Assembly (NCBI GenBank): GCA_003575245.1
Contig: NMQN01000805.1
Span: 1 to 9,557 of the forward strand
Direction of reading: 5' to 3'
Origin: Candidatus Atribacteria bacterium 1244-E10-H5-B2
GTDB lineage: Bacteria > Atribacterota > JS1 > SB-45 > 34-128
DNA length: 9,557 nucleotides
In this document: in pieces, positions 1 through 5,656 of the stretch
Layout of the letters: each line of letters begins with the position of its first letter
Numbering within the stretch: the first letter of the stretch is position 1
Notes under the pieces: generated by a model
Databases searched by the model: none
Told to the model about the DNA's origin: nothing
What the model saw: only the letters and a program-made list of their open reading frames with translations
Made by a program: the position numbers and the translations under genes

Positions 1-1198
1 ATGCCAGCAAAAGGCCTTACAGGATATTAAAGCCAAAAGTTTTGATGAGGAAAAAGTAGATGTCCTCTTTCAAAAGGCCTGTGCATATCAGGAAGAAGTC
101 AACCAGAAGATTGATAAAGCGATGCCCAAATTCAGCCGGGATTACTGGTGGAATAAAGCAGAGACTATGAAGGTGAAAATGGTGCCAACACGAAACGGAT
201 TTGGGGATGCCATTGCGAAATTGGGTGAAGCGAAATCGGTGGTAGCCTTCGGTGCCGATATTACCAATTCAATCTGCATGAATCAATTTTATGAAAATCA
301 TCCGGAAAGAAAAGAACGGTTTTTCCAGATGGGTATTGCCGAACAGAACATGACCTCGGTAGCTTCCGGATTTGCCAAAGAAGGCAAAACAGCCTTTATC
401 GGTTCATACGGGGTCTTTGTTACCGGTAGGAATTGGGATCAGATCAGAACCACCGTCTGCTATAATAATTATAATGTAAAAATTGCCAATGCCCATGCCG
501 GTTTATCGGTAGGTCCTGACGGAGCAACCCATCAGGCTTTGGAAGAAATCAGTAATATGTATTACTTACCCAATATGCACCTCATTGTTCCCAGCGATTC
601 TCTGGAGACAGAAAAGGGAACCATTGCTGTAGCGAAAATTCATGGTCCGGCAGTAATCAGATATGCCCGGGAAGCCACCCCCATTATTAGCAAAGAGGAT
701 ACACCTTATGCATTCGGTCAAGCCAATGTTATCCGTTTCAGAGAGGAAAAAGAAGAATTTGTTGATGCCTTTGAGACCAAATTAGCTTCTGACTACCAGA
801 CTGAAAATGAAGATGTTTGTATTATGGCTTGTGGACCCATGGTGGCAGAGGCGATGCGGGCCGCCTATATCTTAAAGAAAGAGTATAACCTTGAAACCAG
901 GATACTAAACATTCACACGGTTAAACCCCTGGACAAAGAGAGCATTCTTAAAGCTGCTGAAGAAATTGGACTGGTAATGACAGTGGAAGAACACCAAAAG
1001 GGTGGATTTGGAAACATCATTGCCGGAGTGATTGCCGCCGGTAAAAAGTATAACGCCCCCTTATTATTGGATATGATGGGCGTGGATGATCAATTTGGCT
1101 TATCCGGTGCCTCATGGGAACTGCTTAAAACCTTTGAACTTACTGCCGAGCATATCGCAAAAAGGACGAAAGCGTTAAGCGGAAAGAAATATAAATAA
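1..1198 (+). CDS. Transketolase, C-terminal part (5' end cut by window edge)
   Basis: Thiamine-diphosphate enzyme that moves two-carbon ketol units between sugar phosphates in the non-oxidative pentose phosphate pathway (cytoplasm). The reading frame is open from base 2 with no stop. The ATG at 122 has no Shine-Dalgarno site and lies inside a helical linker, so it is an internal methionine and the gene continues off the left edge. The 398 visible residues are the linker, the pyrimidine-binding domain and the C-terminal domain. GIAEQNM carries the TPP-activating glutamate (residue 114 of the fragment), followed by a GRNWDQIR segment and HAGLSVGPDGATHQ. The C-terminal domain has the VEEHQKGGFG stretch. 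Because the linker is continuous with the pyrimidine domain, this is probably a full-length single-chain transketolase and not the separate C-terminal subunit found in split forms. DXS is less likely from the overall motif pattern. It is followed closely by the cyclophilin-like gene. Confidence 0.9.
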   Translation, partial: CQQKALQDIKAKSFDEEKVDVLFQKACAYQEEVNQKIDKAMPKFSRDYWWNKAETMKVKMVPTRNGFGDAIAKLGEAKSVVAFGADITNSICMNQFYENHPERKERFFQMGIAEQNMTSVASGFAKEGKTAFIGSYGVFVTGRNWDQIRTTVCYNNYNVKIANAHAGLSVGPDGATHQALEEISNMYYLPNMHLIVPSDSLETEKGTIAVAKIHGPAVIRYAREATPIISKEDTPYAFGQANVIRFREEKEEFVDAFETKLASDYQTENEDVCIMACGPMVAEAMRAAYILKKEYNLETRILNIHTVKPLDKESILKAAEEIGLVMTVEEHQKGGFGNIIAGVIAAGKKYNAPLLLDMMGVDDQFGLSGASWELLKTFELTAEHIAKRTKALSGKKYK

Positions 1199-1200
1199 AA

Positions 1201-1205
1201 AAGGA
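1201..1205 (+). promoter_or_regulatory. Ribosome binding site deciding the start at 1215
   Basis: AAGGA, 9 nt upstream of ATG 1215 and with zero spacing to ATG 1206. This favours the shorter protein. Confidence 0.6.
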
Positions 1206-1214
1206 ATGATAAAA

Positions 1215-1592
1215 ATGGCTGTTAAAAAGATTACCATTACAACCGAAGACCTTAAGGTGGATGCCAGTTTAAACGATAGCGAAACTGCTCAAAAAATATG
1301 GGAAGCACTTCCTATTGAAGAAAGCGTTAATACCTGGGGTGATGAGATTTATTTTTCCATACCGGTAAATATTCCATTGGAAGATGGAAAGGAAGTGGTT
1401 TCCGTAGGAGATTTGGGCTATTGGCCCCCCGGAAGTGCTTTTTGTATCTTCTTTGGACTCACTCCAGCAAGTCAGGGTGATGAAATTAGATCTGCTAGCC
1501 CAGTAAATATCTTCGGAAAGGTAATAGGAGATCCTAAGGCATTTAAAAAAGTCAGTTCGGGAGCAAAAATTATCATTGAGAAGGGTGAATAA
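1215..1592 (+). CDS. Cyclophilin-like fold protein (TM1367/DUF369 type)
   Basis: Small protein of 125 residues resembling the cyclophilin-like (PF04126) family, whose members share the cyclophilin beta-barrel but have no firmly known reaction. The family look comes from the central GDLGYWPPGSAFCIFFG stretch and the ASPVNIFGKVIGD stretch, followed by a short beta end. There is no signal peptide or membrane segment, so it should be cytoplasmic. I chose the ATG at 1215 because AAGGA at 1201-1205 sits 9 nt before it; the ATG at 1206 would directly abut that site and add only MIK. It starts 16 nt after the transketolase stop, so the two are probably cotranscribed. Nothing in the sequence says whether its job is linked to sugar metabolism. 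Prolyl isomerase activity should not be assumed. Confidence 0.82.
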   Translation: MAVKKITITTEDLKVDASLNDSETAQKIWEALPIEESVNTWGDEIYFSIPVNIPLEDGKEVVSVGDLGYWPPGSAFCIFFGLTPASQGDEIRSASPVNIFGKVIGDPKAFKKVSSGAKIIIEKGE

Positions 1593-1603
1593 TATATAGT
1601 TGG

Positions 1604-1667
1604 GTTTTTAGTTATTAGTTTTTGGTTTTTAGATAAAAAATTAGTTCTCAGTTCCCGGTTTTCAGTA
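1604..1667. repeat. G/T-rich heptamer-phased repeats, left half of intergenic mosaic
   Basis: Four units follow each other exactly in 7-nt phase at 1604-1631: GTTTTTA, GTTATTA, GTTTTTG, GTTTTTA. A second phased block at 1640-1667 reads ATTAGTT, CTCAGTT, CCCGGTT, TTCAGTA. No reading frame with coding character crosses this stretch. It lies immediately after the cyclophilin-like gene, in the 315-nt gap between two convergent genes. This style of short tandem heptamer recalls repeats in other bacterial genomes, but I cannot name a family. Confidence 0.6.
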
Positions 1668-1682
1668 AGTAGATTTGGTGTA

Positions 1683-1704
1683 AGGGTTGGATTTATCTAA
1701 CCCT
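1683..1704. repeat. Imperfect inverted repeat (9-bp stem, 4-nt loop)
   Basis: AGGGTTGGA at 1683-1691 pairs with TCTAACCCT at 1696-1704 through one G-U wobble, with loop TTTA. A run of seven T at 1718-1724 begins 13 nt downstream, too far for a standard intrinsic terminator of the upstream (+) operon, although it is the nearest thing to one here. Confidence 0.45.
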
Positions 1705-1727
1705 GGTGTACTGGTAATTTTTTTAGC

Positions 1728-1747
1728 GGGTTCGATGAATCGAACCC
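1728..1747. repeat. 20-bp palindrome, REP-like
   Basis: GGGTTCGAT and ATCGAACCC flank a central GA, giving a perfect 9+2+9 inverted repeat. As RNA it would fold into an 8-bp stem with a TGAA loop. There is no T-run on either strand next to it, so it is not a terminator. It sits near the middle of the repeat mosaic, with G/T-rich heptamers to its left and C/A-rich ones to its right. It contains a T-arm-like GGTTCGA, but there is no tRNA around it. Confidence 0.65.
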
Positions 1748-1751
1748 CTAC

Positions 1752-1779
1752 ATATTACTTATTACTCATCACTCATTAC
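1752..1779. repeat. Tandem heptamers, consensus close to TYATYAC
   Basis: Four directly adjoining 7-nt units: ATATTAC, TTATTAC, TCATCAC, TCATTAC. They start 4 nt after the palindrome and match the units of the array at 1863-1911. Confidence 0.65.
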
Positions 1780-1787
1780 ATATTTAG

Positions 1788-1811
1788 TTACCCAGTTTAC
1801 CAGTTTGTCAG
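1788..1811. repeat. Tandem octamers around TTACCAG
   Basis: Three units in 8-nt phase: TTACCCAG, TTTACCAG, TTTGTCAG, followed by a partial TCAG at 1812-1815. They separate the two C/A-rich heptamer arrays. Confidence 0.5.
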
Positions 1812-1831
1812 TCAGTATTATTCATTAATAA

Positions 1832-1911
1832 ACTTGCAACCCGTAACTTGAAACTTCTTCACTTATTACTTATCACATATTACACATTACTTGTTACTCA
1901 TCACTTACTAC
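1832..1911. repeat. Heptamer-phased array running into the 3' end of the Nif3-like gene
   Basis: Seven perfectly phased units at 1863-1911 (TTATTAC, TTATCAC, ATATTAC, ACATTAC, TTGTTAC, TCATCAC, TTACTAC). The 7-nt phase extends leftward through ACTTGCA, ACCCGTA, ACTTGAA and ACTTCTT from 1832. The last unit supplies the stop codon (TAG on the minus strand, 1908-1910) of the convergent gene, so the array and the coding sequence touch or overlap. Confidence 0.65.
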
Positions 1912-2999
1912 AGTAACTGATACGGAGACTCCATTTTTTTACTTTTTATCAAAATATTTTGGGGAACTCTAAATTTTATCAATTGATTATAAAGGGCTTC
2001 CACGAAGAATTTTTCGGTATCAAAATGTTCAATATCCAAAACGTTCAGCCCCAATTCTTTAGCTCGAAGGGCAGTATGATAAGAGATATCTCCGGTTATG
2101 TATAAGTCAACATTCTTGCGGCTAACTTGTTCTAAGAGAGAGCCTCCTGACCCTGTACAAAGAGCTACCCTTTTTATTTTACGGTTGTTAGATTTAATAA
2201 GTCTTAAATAGCGGGCTTGGAGTCTATTTTTTACCTCCAGGGAGAATTTAGAAATTTCTACTTCCTTATCTATCTCTCCGAATATACCTATCCCATATGA
2301 TGGTTTTGTTTTAAGTTCGTATACATCAAAAGCCGGTTCCTCGTAGGGATGATTGTCTTTCATCGCCTGTACAACTGATTCCAAATCTCTTTCTGCTACC
2401 ACGGTCTCTATTTTTATCTCCTGGACTGTTTCTTTTTTCCCTATTTTTCCCATAAACGGATTGGTCCCTTCCGTGGGCTTAAAAGTTCCTTCCCCTGTAA
2501 TATTAAAAGATGTTTCAGTATACTTGCCGATTTTTCCTGCTCCCACCTTAAAGATTGCCTGGCTTACTTTATCGGCATGTTTTACAGGGACATATACTGC
2601 AAATTTAAAAACCTTTTCTGAACTACTCTGTAGAGGAGAAATTTTCTTTATTCCTAATAAATTGGCTACGTAATCATTTAGTCCATTTTCAGCTAGGTCG
2701 TAATTTGTATGCATAGCAAAAAGATTTATTTTATTGGTGATGATTTCAAAAAACAGGGGATTTTTCTGTTTAGTAATTTGCTTTAAAGGAGAAAACAGAA
2801 GGGGATGATGGGCAATAATTAAATTTACTTTACTTTCTAAAGCCTCATCCAAGACGCCCTGAGTTACATCTAAAGATAGTAATATTTTTGTTACAGGGGC
2901 ATCAAGATCGGCAAATTGAATTCCGCTATTATCAAAATTTTCCTGTAAGAAAAAAGGGGCAATTTTATCTAAATTATTTAGAAGATTTTTTACCTTCAT
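1908..2999 (-). CDS. Nif3-like dinuclear metal centre protein (YqfO type, with PII-like insert)
   Basis: Member of the Nif3/YbgI/YqfO family, often labelled GTP cyclohydrolase 1 type 2 homologue. Family members form toroidal hexamers binding two metal ions per subunit; the physiological reaction is unsettled. The 363 residues match the long YqfO form. The N-terminal half carries AHHP (His64, His65) and MHTNYD (His97, Asp101). The C-terminal half carries TGDISYH and DIEHFDTE (His325, Glu329), giving the usual metal ligands. Between them, roughly residues 128-230, is the PII/CutA-like insert ending in the hallmark NHPYEEPAFDVYEL. The start is firm: AAGGAGGA lies 7 nt upstream. It is transcribed away from the U32 gene and towards the repeat mosaic; no terminator is visible past its stop. 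In many genomes it neighbours a zinc-ribbon protein or sigma-factor genes, but not here. Confidence 0.9.
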   Translation of the reverse strand: MKVKNLLNNLDKIAPFFLQENFDNSGIQFADLDAPVTKILLSLDVTQGVLDEALESKVNLIIAHHPLLFSPLKQITKQKNPLFFEIITNKINLFAMHTNYDLAENGLNDYVANLLGIKKISPLQSSSEKVFKFAVYVPVKHADKVSQAIFKVGAGKIGKYTETSFNITGEGTFKPTEGTNPFMGKIGKKETVQEIKIETVVAERDLESVVQAMKDNHPYEEPAFDVYELKTKPSYGIGIFGEIDKEVEISKFSLEVKNRLQARYLRLIKSNNRKIKRVALCTGSGGSLLEQVSRKNVDLYITGDISYHTALRAKELGLNVLDIEHFDTEKFFVEALYNQLIKFRVPQNILIKSKKMESPYQLL

Positions 3000-3006
3000 T
3001 TTTCCG

Positions 3007-3014
3007 TCCTCCTT
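3007..3014 (-). promoter_or_regulatory. Ribosome binding site of the Nif3-like gene
   Basis: AAGGAGGA on the minus strand, 7 nt before the ATG at 2999; near-perfect anti-Shine-Dalgarno match. Confidence 0.8.
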
Positions 3015-3030
3015 CGGCCAATTAGGTTAA

Positions 3031-3058
3031 TTGACTAAAACTATGTTATCATTATAGT
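3031..3058 (+). promoter_or_regulatory. Likely sigma-70-type promoter of the U32 gene
   Basis: TTGACT at 3031-3036 and TATAGT at 3053-3058 with a 16-nt spacer, both one mismatch from consensus. A transcript starting some 7 nt further would have a 5' leader of about 65 nt before the GTG at 3130. Confidence 0.55.
3051..3056 (-). promoter_or_regulatory. Possible -10 element for the Nif3-like gene
   Basis: Consensus TATAAT on the minus strand about 50 nt upstream of the start codon. No good -35 is visible at 17 nt (the region is A/T runs), so support is the -10 only. It overlaps the -10 of the opposite promoter. Confidence 0.4.
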
Positions 3059-3114
3059 ATATTTTTTAAAATTTAAAAATAAAATAATAAAGAACTGGGT
3101 AAATTACTTCAATT

Positions 3115-3122
3115 AAGAGGAG
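3115..3122 (+). promoter_or_regulatory. Ribosome binding site deciding the GTG start at 3130
   Basis: AAGAGGAG ends 7 nt before GTG 3130. The resulting N-terminus (MKKPELLAPAGN) is the standard family beginning. Confidence 0.7.
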
Positions 3123-3129
3123 ACAAAAG

Positions 3130-4359
3130 GTGAAGAAACCGGAGTTATTGGCCCCGGCCGGTAATTTAGAAAAACTAAAGATTGCGATTATTTACGGGGC
3201 TGATGCAGTATATTTAGGTGGCGAAAATTTTGGGTTAAGAGCGGGAGCAAAAAACTTTACTCTAAAGCAATTAGCAGAAGGGGTAAAGTTCGCGCATGAT
3301 AGAGGGAAAAGGGTTTACCTTACTCTTAATATTATACCCCACAATGGAGACCTGGTAGGATTACCCGAATATGTGGCTAAATTAAAGGAGCTGGACTTAG
3401 ATGCGGTAATAATTTCAGATCCGGGGGTACTAAAGATAGTTAAGAATATTATCCCGGAGATGGAAGTTCATTTAAGCACCCAGGCCAATACCACTAATTA
3501 TGCAGCGGTAAATTTCTGGTTTGAACAGGGGGTCAGAAGAATAATTTTAGCTCGAGAATTATCCCTGGAGGAGATAAAAGAAATAATAAAAAAATCTCCT
3601 CCTGACATGAAAATTGAAACATTTATACATGGAGCTATGTGTATCTCTTATTCGGGCAGATGCTTGCTAAGTAATTATATGGTAGGTCGGGATGCCAACA
3701 GGGGGGATTGTGCCCATTCCTGTAGATGGAGATATTATCTAATGGAAGAGACAAGACCGGGGGAATATTTCCCGGTATACGAGGATGAGAAAGGGGCTTA
3801 TTTTTTTAATTCCAAAGACTTATGTATGATAGAACACCTTCCTTCATTGATAGAAGCAGGAATCTCTGCTTTTAAGATTGAAGGGAGAATGAAGAGTTCG
3901 TATTATGTTGCTACTGTGGTTAAGGCTTATCGGCATCTTATTGATAGTTATTTTTCAAAACCGAAGGAATATTTTTACGATGAAAAATGGTTAGATGAGA
4001 TAAAAAAAGTAAGCCATAGGTATTTTACTACCGGATTTTATTTTGCTAAACCAGACGGCAAAGAACAAAGGTATGATAGCAGTGCTTATATCAAGACTTA
4101 TGATTTTGCTGGATTGATACTTGAGTATAACGCAGATAATCAGATAGCCACCATAGAACAGAAAAATAGGATATTTGTAGGAGATGAGATTGAAATATTT
4201 GGTCCGGATGATGATTTCTTCACCCAGAAAATCGAGAAAATGTGGGATGAAGAGGGGGAAGAAATAGAAGCTGCTCCCCATGCAAAGCAAATTATCAGAA
4301 TGAAAATGGCCAAGCCAGTGAAACCCTGGTATATAATAAGAAAATTTAATGAAACTTAA
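3130..4359 (+). CDS. Peptidase U32 family protein (TrhP-like tRNA hydroxylation type)
   Basis: Member of the U32 family. Originally named for collagenase-like proteases, several members (YegQ/TrhP of E. coli, YrrN/YrrO of Bacillus) are now linked to 5-hydroxyuridine formation at tRNA wobble positions using prephenate. The protein has 409 residues and a GTG start. PELLAPAGNLEKL begins a TIM-barrel-like N-terminal domain with YGADAVYLGG. The U32 signature covers residues 163-181 (ETFIHGAMC...SGRC). Cys171, Cys178, Cys194 and Cys198 (in GDCAHSC) form a compact cluster that could hold an iron-sulfur cluster; this is inference. The FKIEGRMKSSYYV motif follows near residue 248. The last 80 or so residues match the small beta-barrel C-terminal domain seen in the long forms. 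No signal peptide, so cytoplasmic. It stands alone with its own promoter; the exact subgroup and activity are not decided by sequence reading. Confidence 0.88.
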   Translation: MKKPELLAPAGNLEKLKIAIIYGADAVYLGGENFGLRAGAKNFTLKQLAEGVKFAHDRGKRVYLTLNIIPHNGDLVGLPEYVAKLKELDLDAVIISDPGVLKIVKNIIPEMEVHLSTQANTTNYAAVNFWFEQGVRRIILARELSLEEIKEIIKKSPPDMKIETFIHGAMCISYSGRCLLSNYMVGRDANRGDCAHSCRWRYYLMEETRPGEYFPVYEDEKGAYFFNSKDLCMIEHLPSLIEAGISAFKIEGRMKSSYYVATVVKAYRHLIDSYFSKPKEYFYDEKWLDEIKKVSHRYFTTGFYFAKPDGKEQRYDSSAYIKTYDFAGLILEYNADNQIATIEQKNRIFVGDEIEIFGPDDDFFTQKIEKMWDEEGEEIEAAPHAKQIIRMKMAKPVKPWYIIRKFNET

Positions 4360-4406
4360 ATATTATTAAATTATCTAAACTTCCCTACATATTCCTTTCT
4401 AGTTTT

Positions 4407-4433
4407 ATCTAAAAATAGATATGATTTTTAGAT
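4407..4433. repeat. Perfect 10-bp inverted repeat, 7-nt loop
   Basis: ATCTAAAAAT at 4407-4416 and ATTTTTAGAT at 4424-4433. It begins 47 nt after the U32 stop. The stem is very AT-rich and no T-run follows, so an operator or a weak 3'-end structure are both possible. Confidence 0.5.
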
Positions 4434-4685
4434 GATCATTGCCGTTAGTATAAATCTTCCTTAAAAAGATATCAATACATACTAATTGTAAAAAATCAAT
4501 ATTAGCCAGTAGAATGATATTAAAAATTTTGTTTCCTAATATATACTTATAAAAAGGTAGAGAATACTTAAGGAAACAAGATGTCCTTTTTTAAACTTGT
4601 TGTCTTGCAAAAATGGGGAAAATACTCCTTATTTAATGAAAGTATCGAAAAGTTATCAAGTGATCTATTATAAAATATGAATAAG

Positions 4686-4693
4686 AAAAGGGG
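4686..4693 (+). promoter_or_regulatory. Ribosome binding site supporting the TTG start at 4700
   Basis: AAAAGGGG lies 6 nt before TTG 4700. An in-frame TAA at 4694-4696 rules out any longer form. Confidence 0.55.
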
Positions 4694-4699
4694 TAAATA

Positions 4700-5491
4700 T
4701 TGGTAGATCCGGTAATTGGGATTAGTTGTTTTTGTAATTTAGGGAAAAAAGGCACAGATGAAACTCCATATTACCGAGTAAGCAGAAATTATATAGAACC
4801 AATTATAAAGTGTGGAGGAATACCTTTTATTATTCCTTCATTTATTAGTGAAAGTTTATCAGAAAAAATTTTAAGTATCATCGATGGATTGGTAATGACT
4901 GGAGGTTGCGGAAGCTCTGATAAGGACGATAGGATTGAAGTAAAGGAAAAACCAAGAACTTTATGAGGACAAAACGAGAGACGGTATATTGCCGATAGAT
5001 ATCTTATAAAGGCTGCCTTGAAAAGGAATATACCTTTAATAGGAATGTGCCGGGGGATGCAGATGATTTGTGAGATAGCGGGAGGAAAATTGAGTGATAA
5101 ATTCTTGGATGAGATAGATACGGGAGGAGTTTTGCATCGGCAGGAAAGTAGCGGAACTGTTCCTACTCATATGATTAATTTAAAAGAAGGCAGTCAATTG
5201 CAAAAAATATTAGGTGTTTCCGAAGTAGACGTAAATAGTTTTCATCATCAATTTTGTGCAGAACCTGGTAAAAATTTTAAAGCCTCTGCCTGGGCAAAAA
5301 ATAAAATAATTGAAGCTATTGAAAGCCCTGTTTACCGTTTTGCTTTAGGATTACAATTTCATCCGGAAGAAATGTTTAATGATCATCCTGTATTTATTAA
5401 GCTATTTAAGGCTTTTGTAGATAAGTGTGGTGAATACAAGAATTCAAAAAAGTCATACTTAAGAAATAAAGAAAAACTAAGTACAATTTAA
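4700..5491 (+). pseudogene. Peptidase C26 / PuuD-like glutamine amidotransferase, interrupted by one in-frame TGA
   Basis: Class I glutamine amidotransferase-like hydrolase of the type that cleaves gamma-glutamyl amides such as gamma-glutamyl-GABA. The start is TTG 4700, giving VDPVIGISC, the normal family N-terminus. Translation meets TGA at 4964-4966 (codon 89), then continues in the same frame with QNERRYIADRYLIKAAL and IPLIGMCRGMQ to a TAA at 5489-5491. Both sides align as one uninterrupted family member of 263 positions, so this is a nonsense change and not a frameshift. The stop sits where relatives tend to have a charged residue before the E/GQN motif; CGA or AGA to TGA would explain it. 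The catalytic triad is otherwise intact: Cys117 (GMCRGMQ), His221 and Glu223 (LQFHPEE), as is VNSFHHQ. The alternatives are a sequencing error, readthrough, or reinitiation at TTG 5018, which would lack the N-terminal fold. It lies 165 nt upstream of the importer operon. Confidence 0.8.
4964..4966 (+). other. In-frame TGA interrupting the C26-like gene
   Basis: The only in-frame stop between the TTG at 4700 and the TAA at 5489. None of the six other genes whose 3' end is visible in the window ends in TGA (five TAA, one TAG when the interrupted gene is set aside). Confidence 0.85.
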
Positions 5492-5566
5492 TATTTTATC
5501 ATATTTAATATTGCATAAATAAATTTTTATCTAAGCAATTGTACTCAGTAAAAATGATGGAAAATC

Positions 5567-5575
5567 GGAGGTGAT
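5567..5575 (+). promoter_or_regulatory. Orphan perfect Shine-Dalgarno sequence
   Basis: GGAGGTGAT is fully complementary to the usual 16S rRNA 3' end but leads only to a start-stop ATGTGA (5574-5579) or GTG-AAA-TAA (5576-5584). A six-codon frame starting at ATG 5554 ends in the TGA at 5572-5574. It looks like a relict gene junction or a leader peptide site upstream of the binding-protein gene. Confidence 0.4.
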
Positions 5576-5640
5576 GTGAAATAAAAGATTGGTAATTTGC
5601 TAATAAAGTAAGCATTTCAATTAGAATTAAGAAAATTAAT

Positions 5641-5646
5641 AGGAGG
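5641..5646 (+). promoter_or_regulatory. Ribosome binding site of the binding-protein gene
   Basis: AGGAGG with 10 nt to ATG 5657. Confidence 0.75.
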
Positions 5647-5656
5647 AAAAATAAAA

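Larger units (their letters stand above)
4360..4699. other. AT-rich intergenic region, no gene seen
   Basis: 340 nt between the U32 gene and the amidotransferase-like gene. Neither strand has a convincing reading frame; the longest item of note at the 3' end is a 9-codon ATG frame at 4677 that overlaps the next start and has no clear purpose. The region contains an inverted repeat at 4407-4433 and a weaker AACAAG/CTTGTT pair near 4575-4602. No intrinsic terminator with a T-run was found. A TATTATAAAAT stretch at 4666-4676 could serve as a -10 for the next gene, but has no matching -35. Confidence 0.6.

Noticed and set aside
1726..1750. tRNA T-arm or tRNA fragment (GGTTCGA motif)
   Set aside because: No acceptor, D or anticodon arm around it; the motif is part of a palindrome.
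1752..1911. CRISPR array
   Set aside because: Units are 7-8 nt and directly adjoining, with no spacers or 20-40-nt repeats.
2353..2673. Plus-strand reading frame opposite the Nif3-like gene
   Set aside because: Antisense shadow within a well-supported gene, with no ribosome site or family resemblance.
3991..4290. Minus-strand reading frame opposite the U32 gene
   Set aside because: Antisense shadow; its hydrophobic look comes from the complement of AT-rich codons.
4677..4706. Nine-codon ATG frame before the C26-like gene as a leader peptide
   Set aside because: No ribosome site of its own and no regulatory codon run; it merely overlaps the next start.
4964..4999. Selenocysteine or UGA reassignment at the internal TGA
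   Set aside because: The position corresponds to a charged residue in relatives and not a catalytic cysteine. No convincing bacterial SECIS hairpin with a GU apical loop was seen just downstream. The other genes show no internal TGA, so the code is not reassigned.
5018..5491. A separate second gene starting at TTG 5018
   Set aside because: It is in the same frame as the part before the TGA and aligns as its direct continuation. The product would lack the N-terminal strands of the amidotransferase fold.
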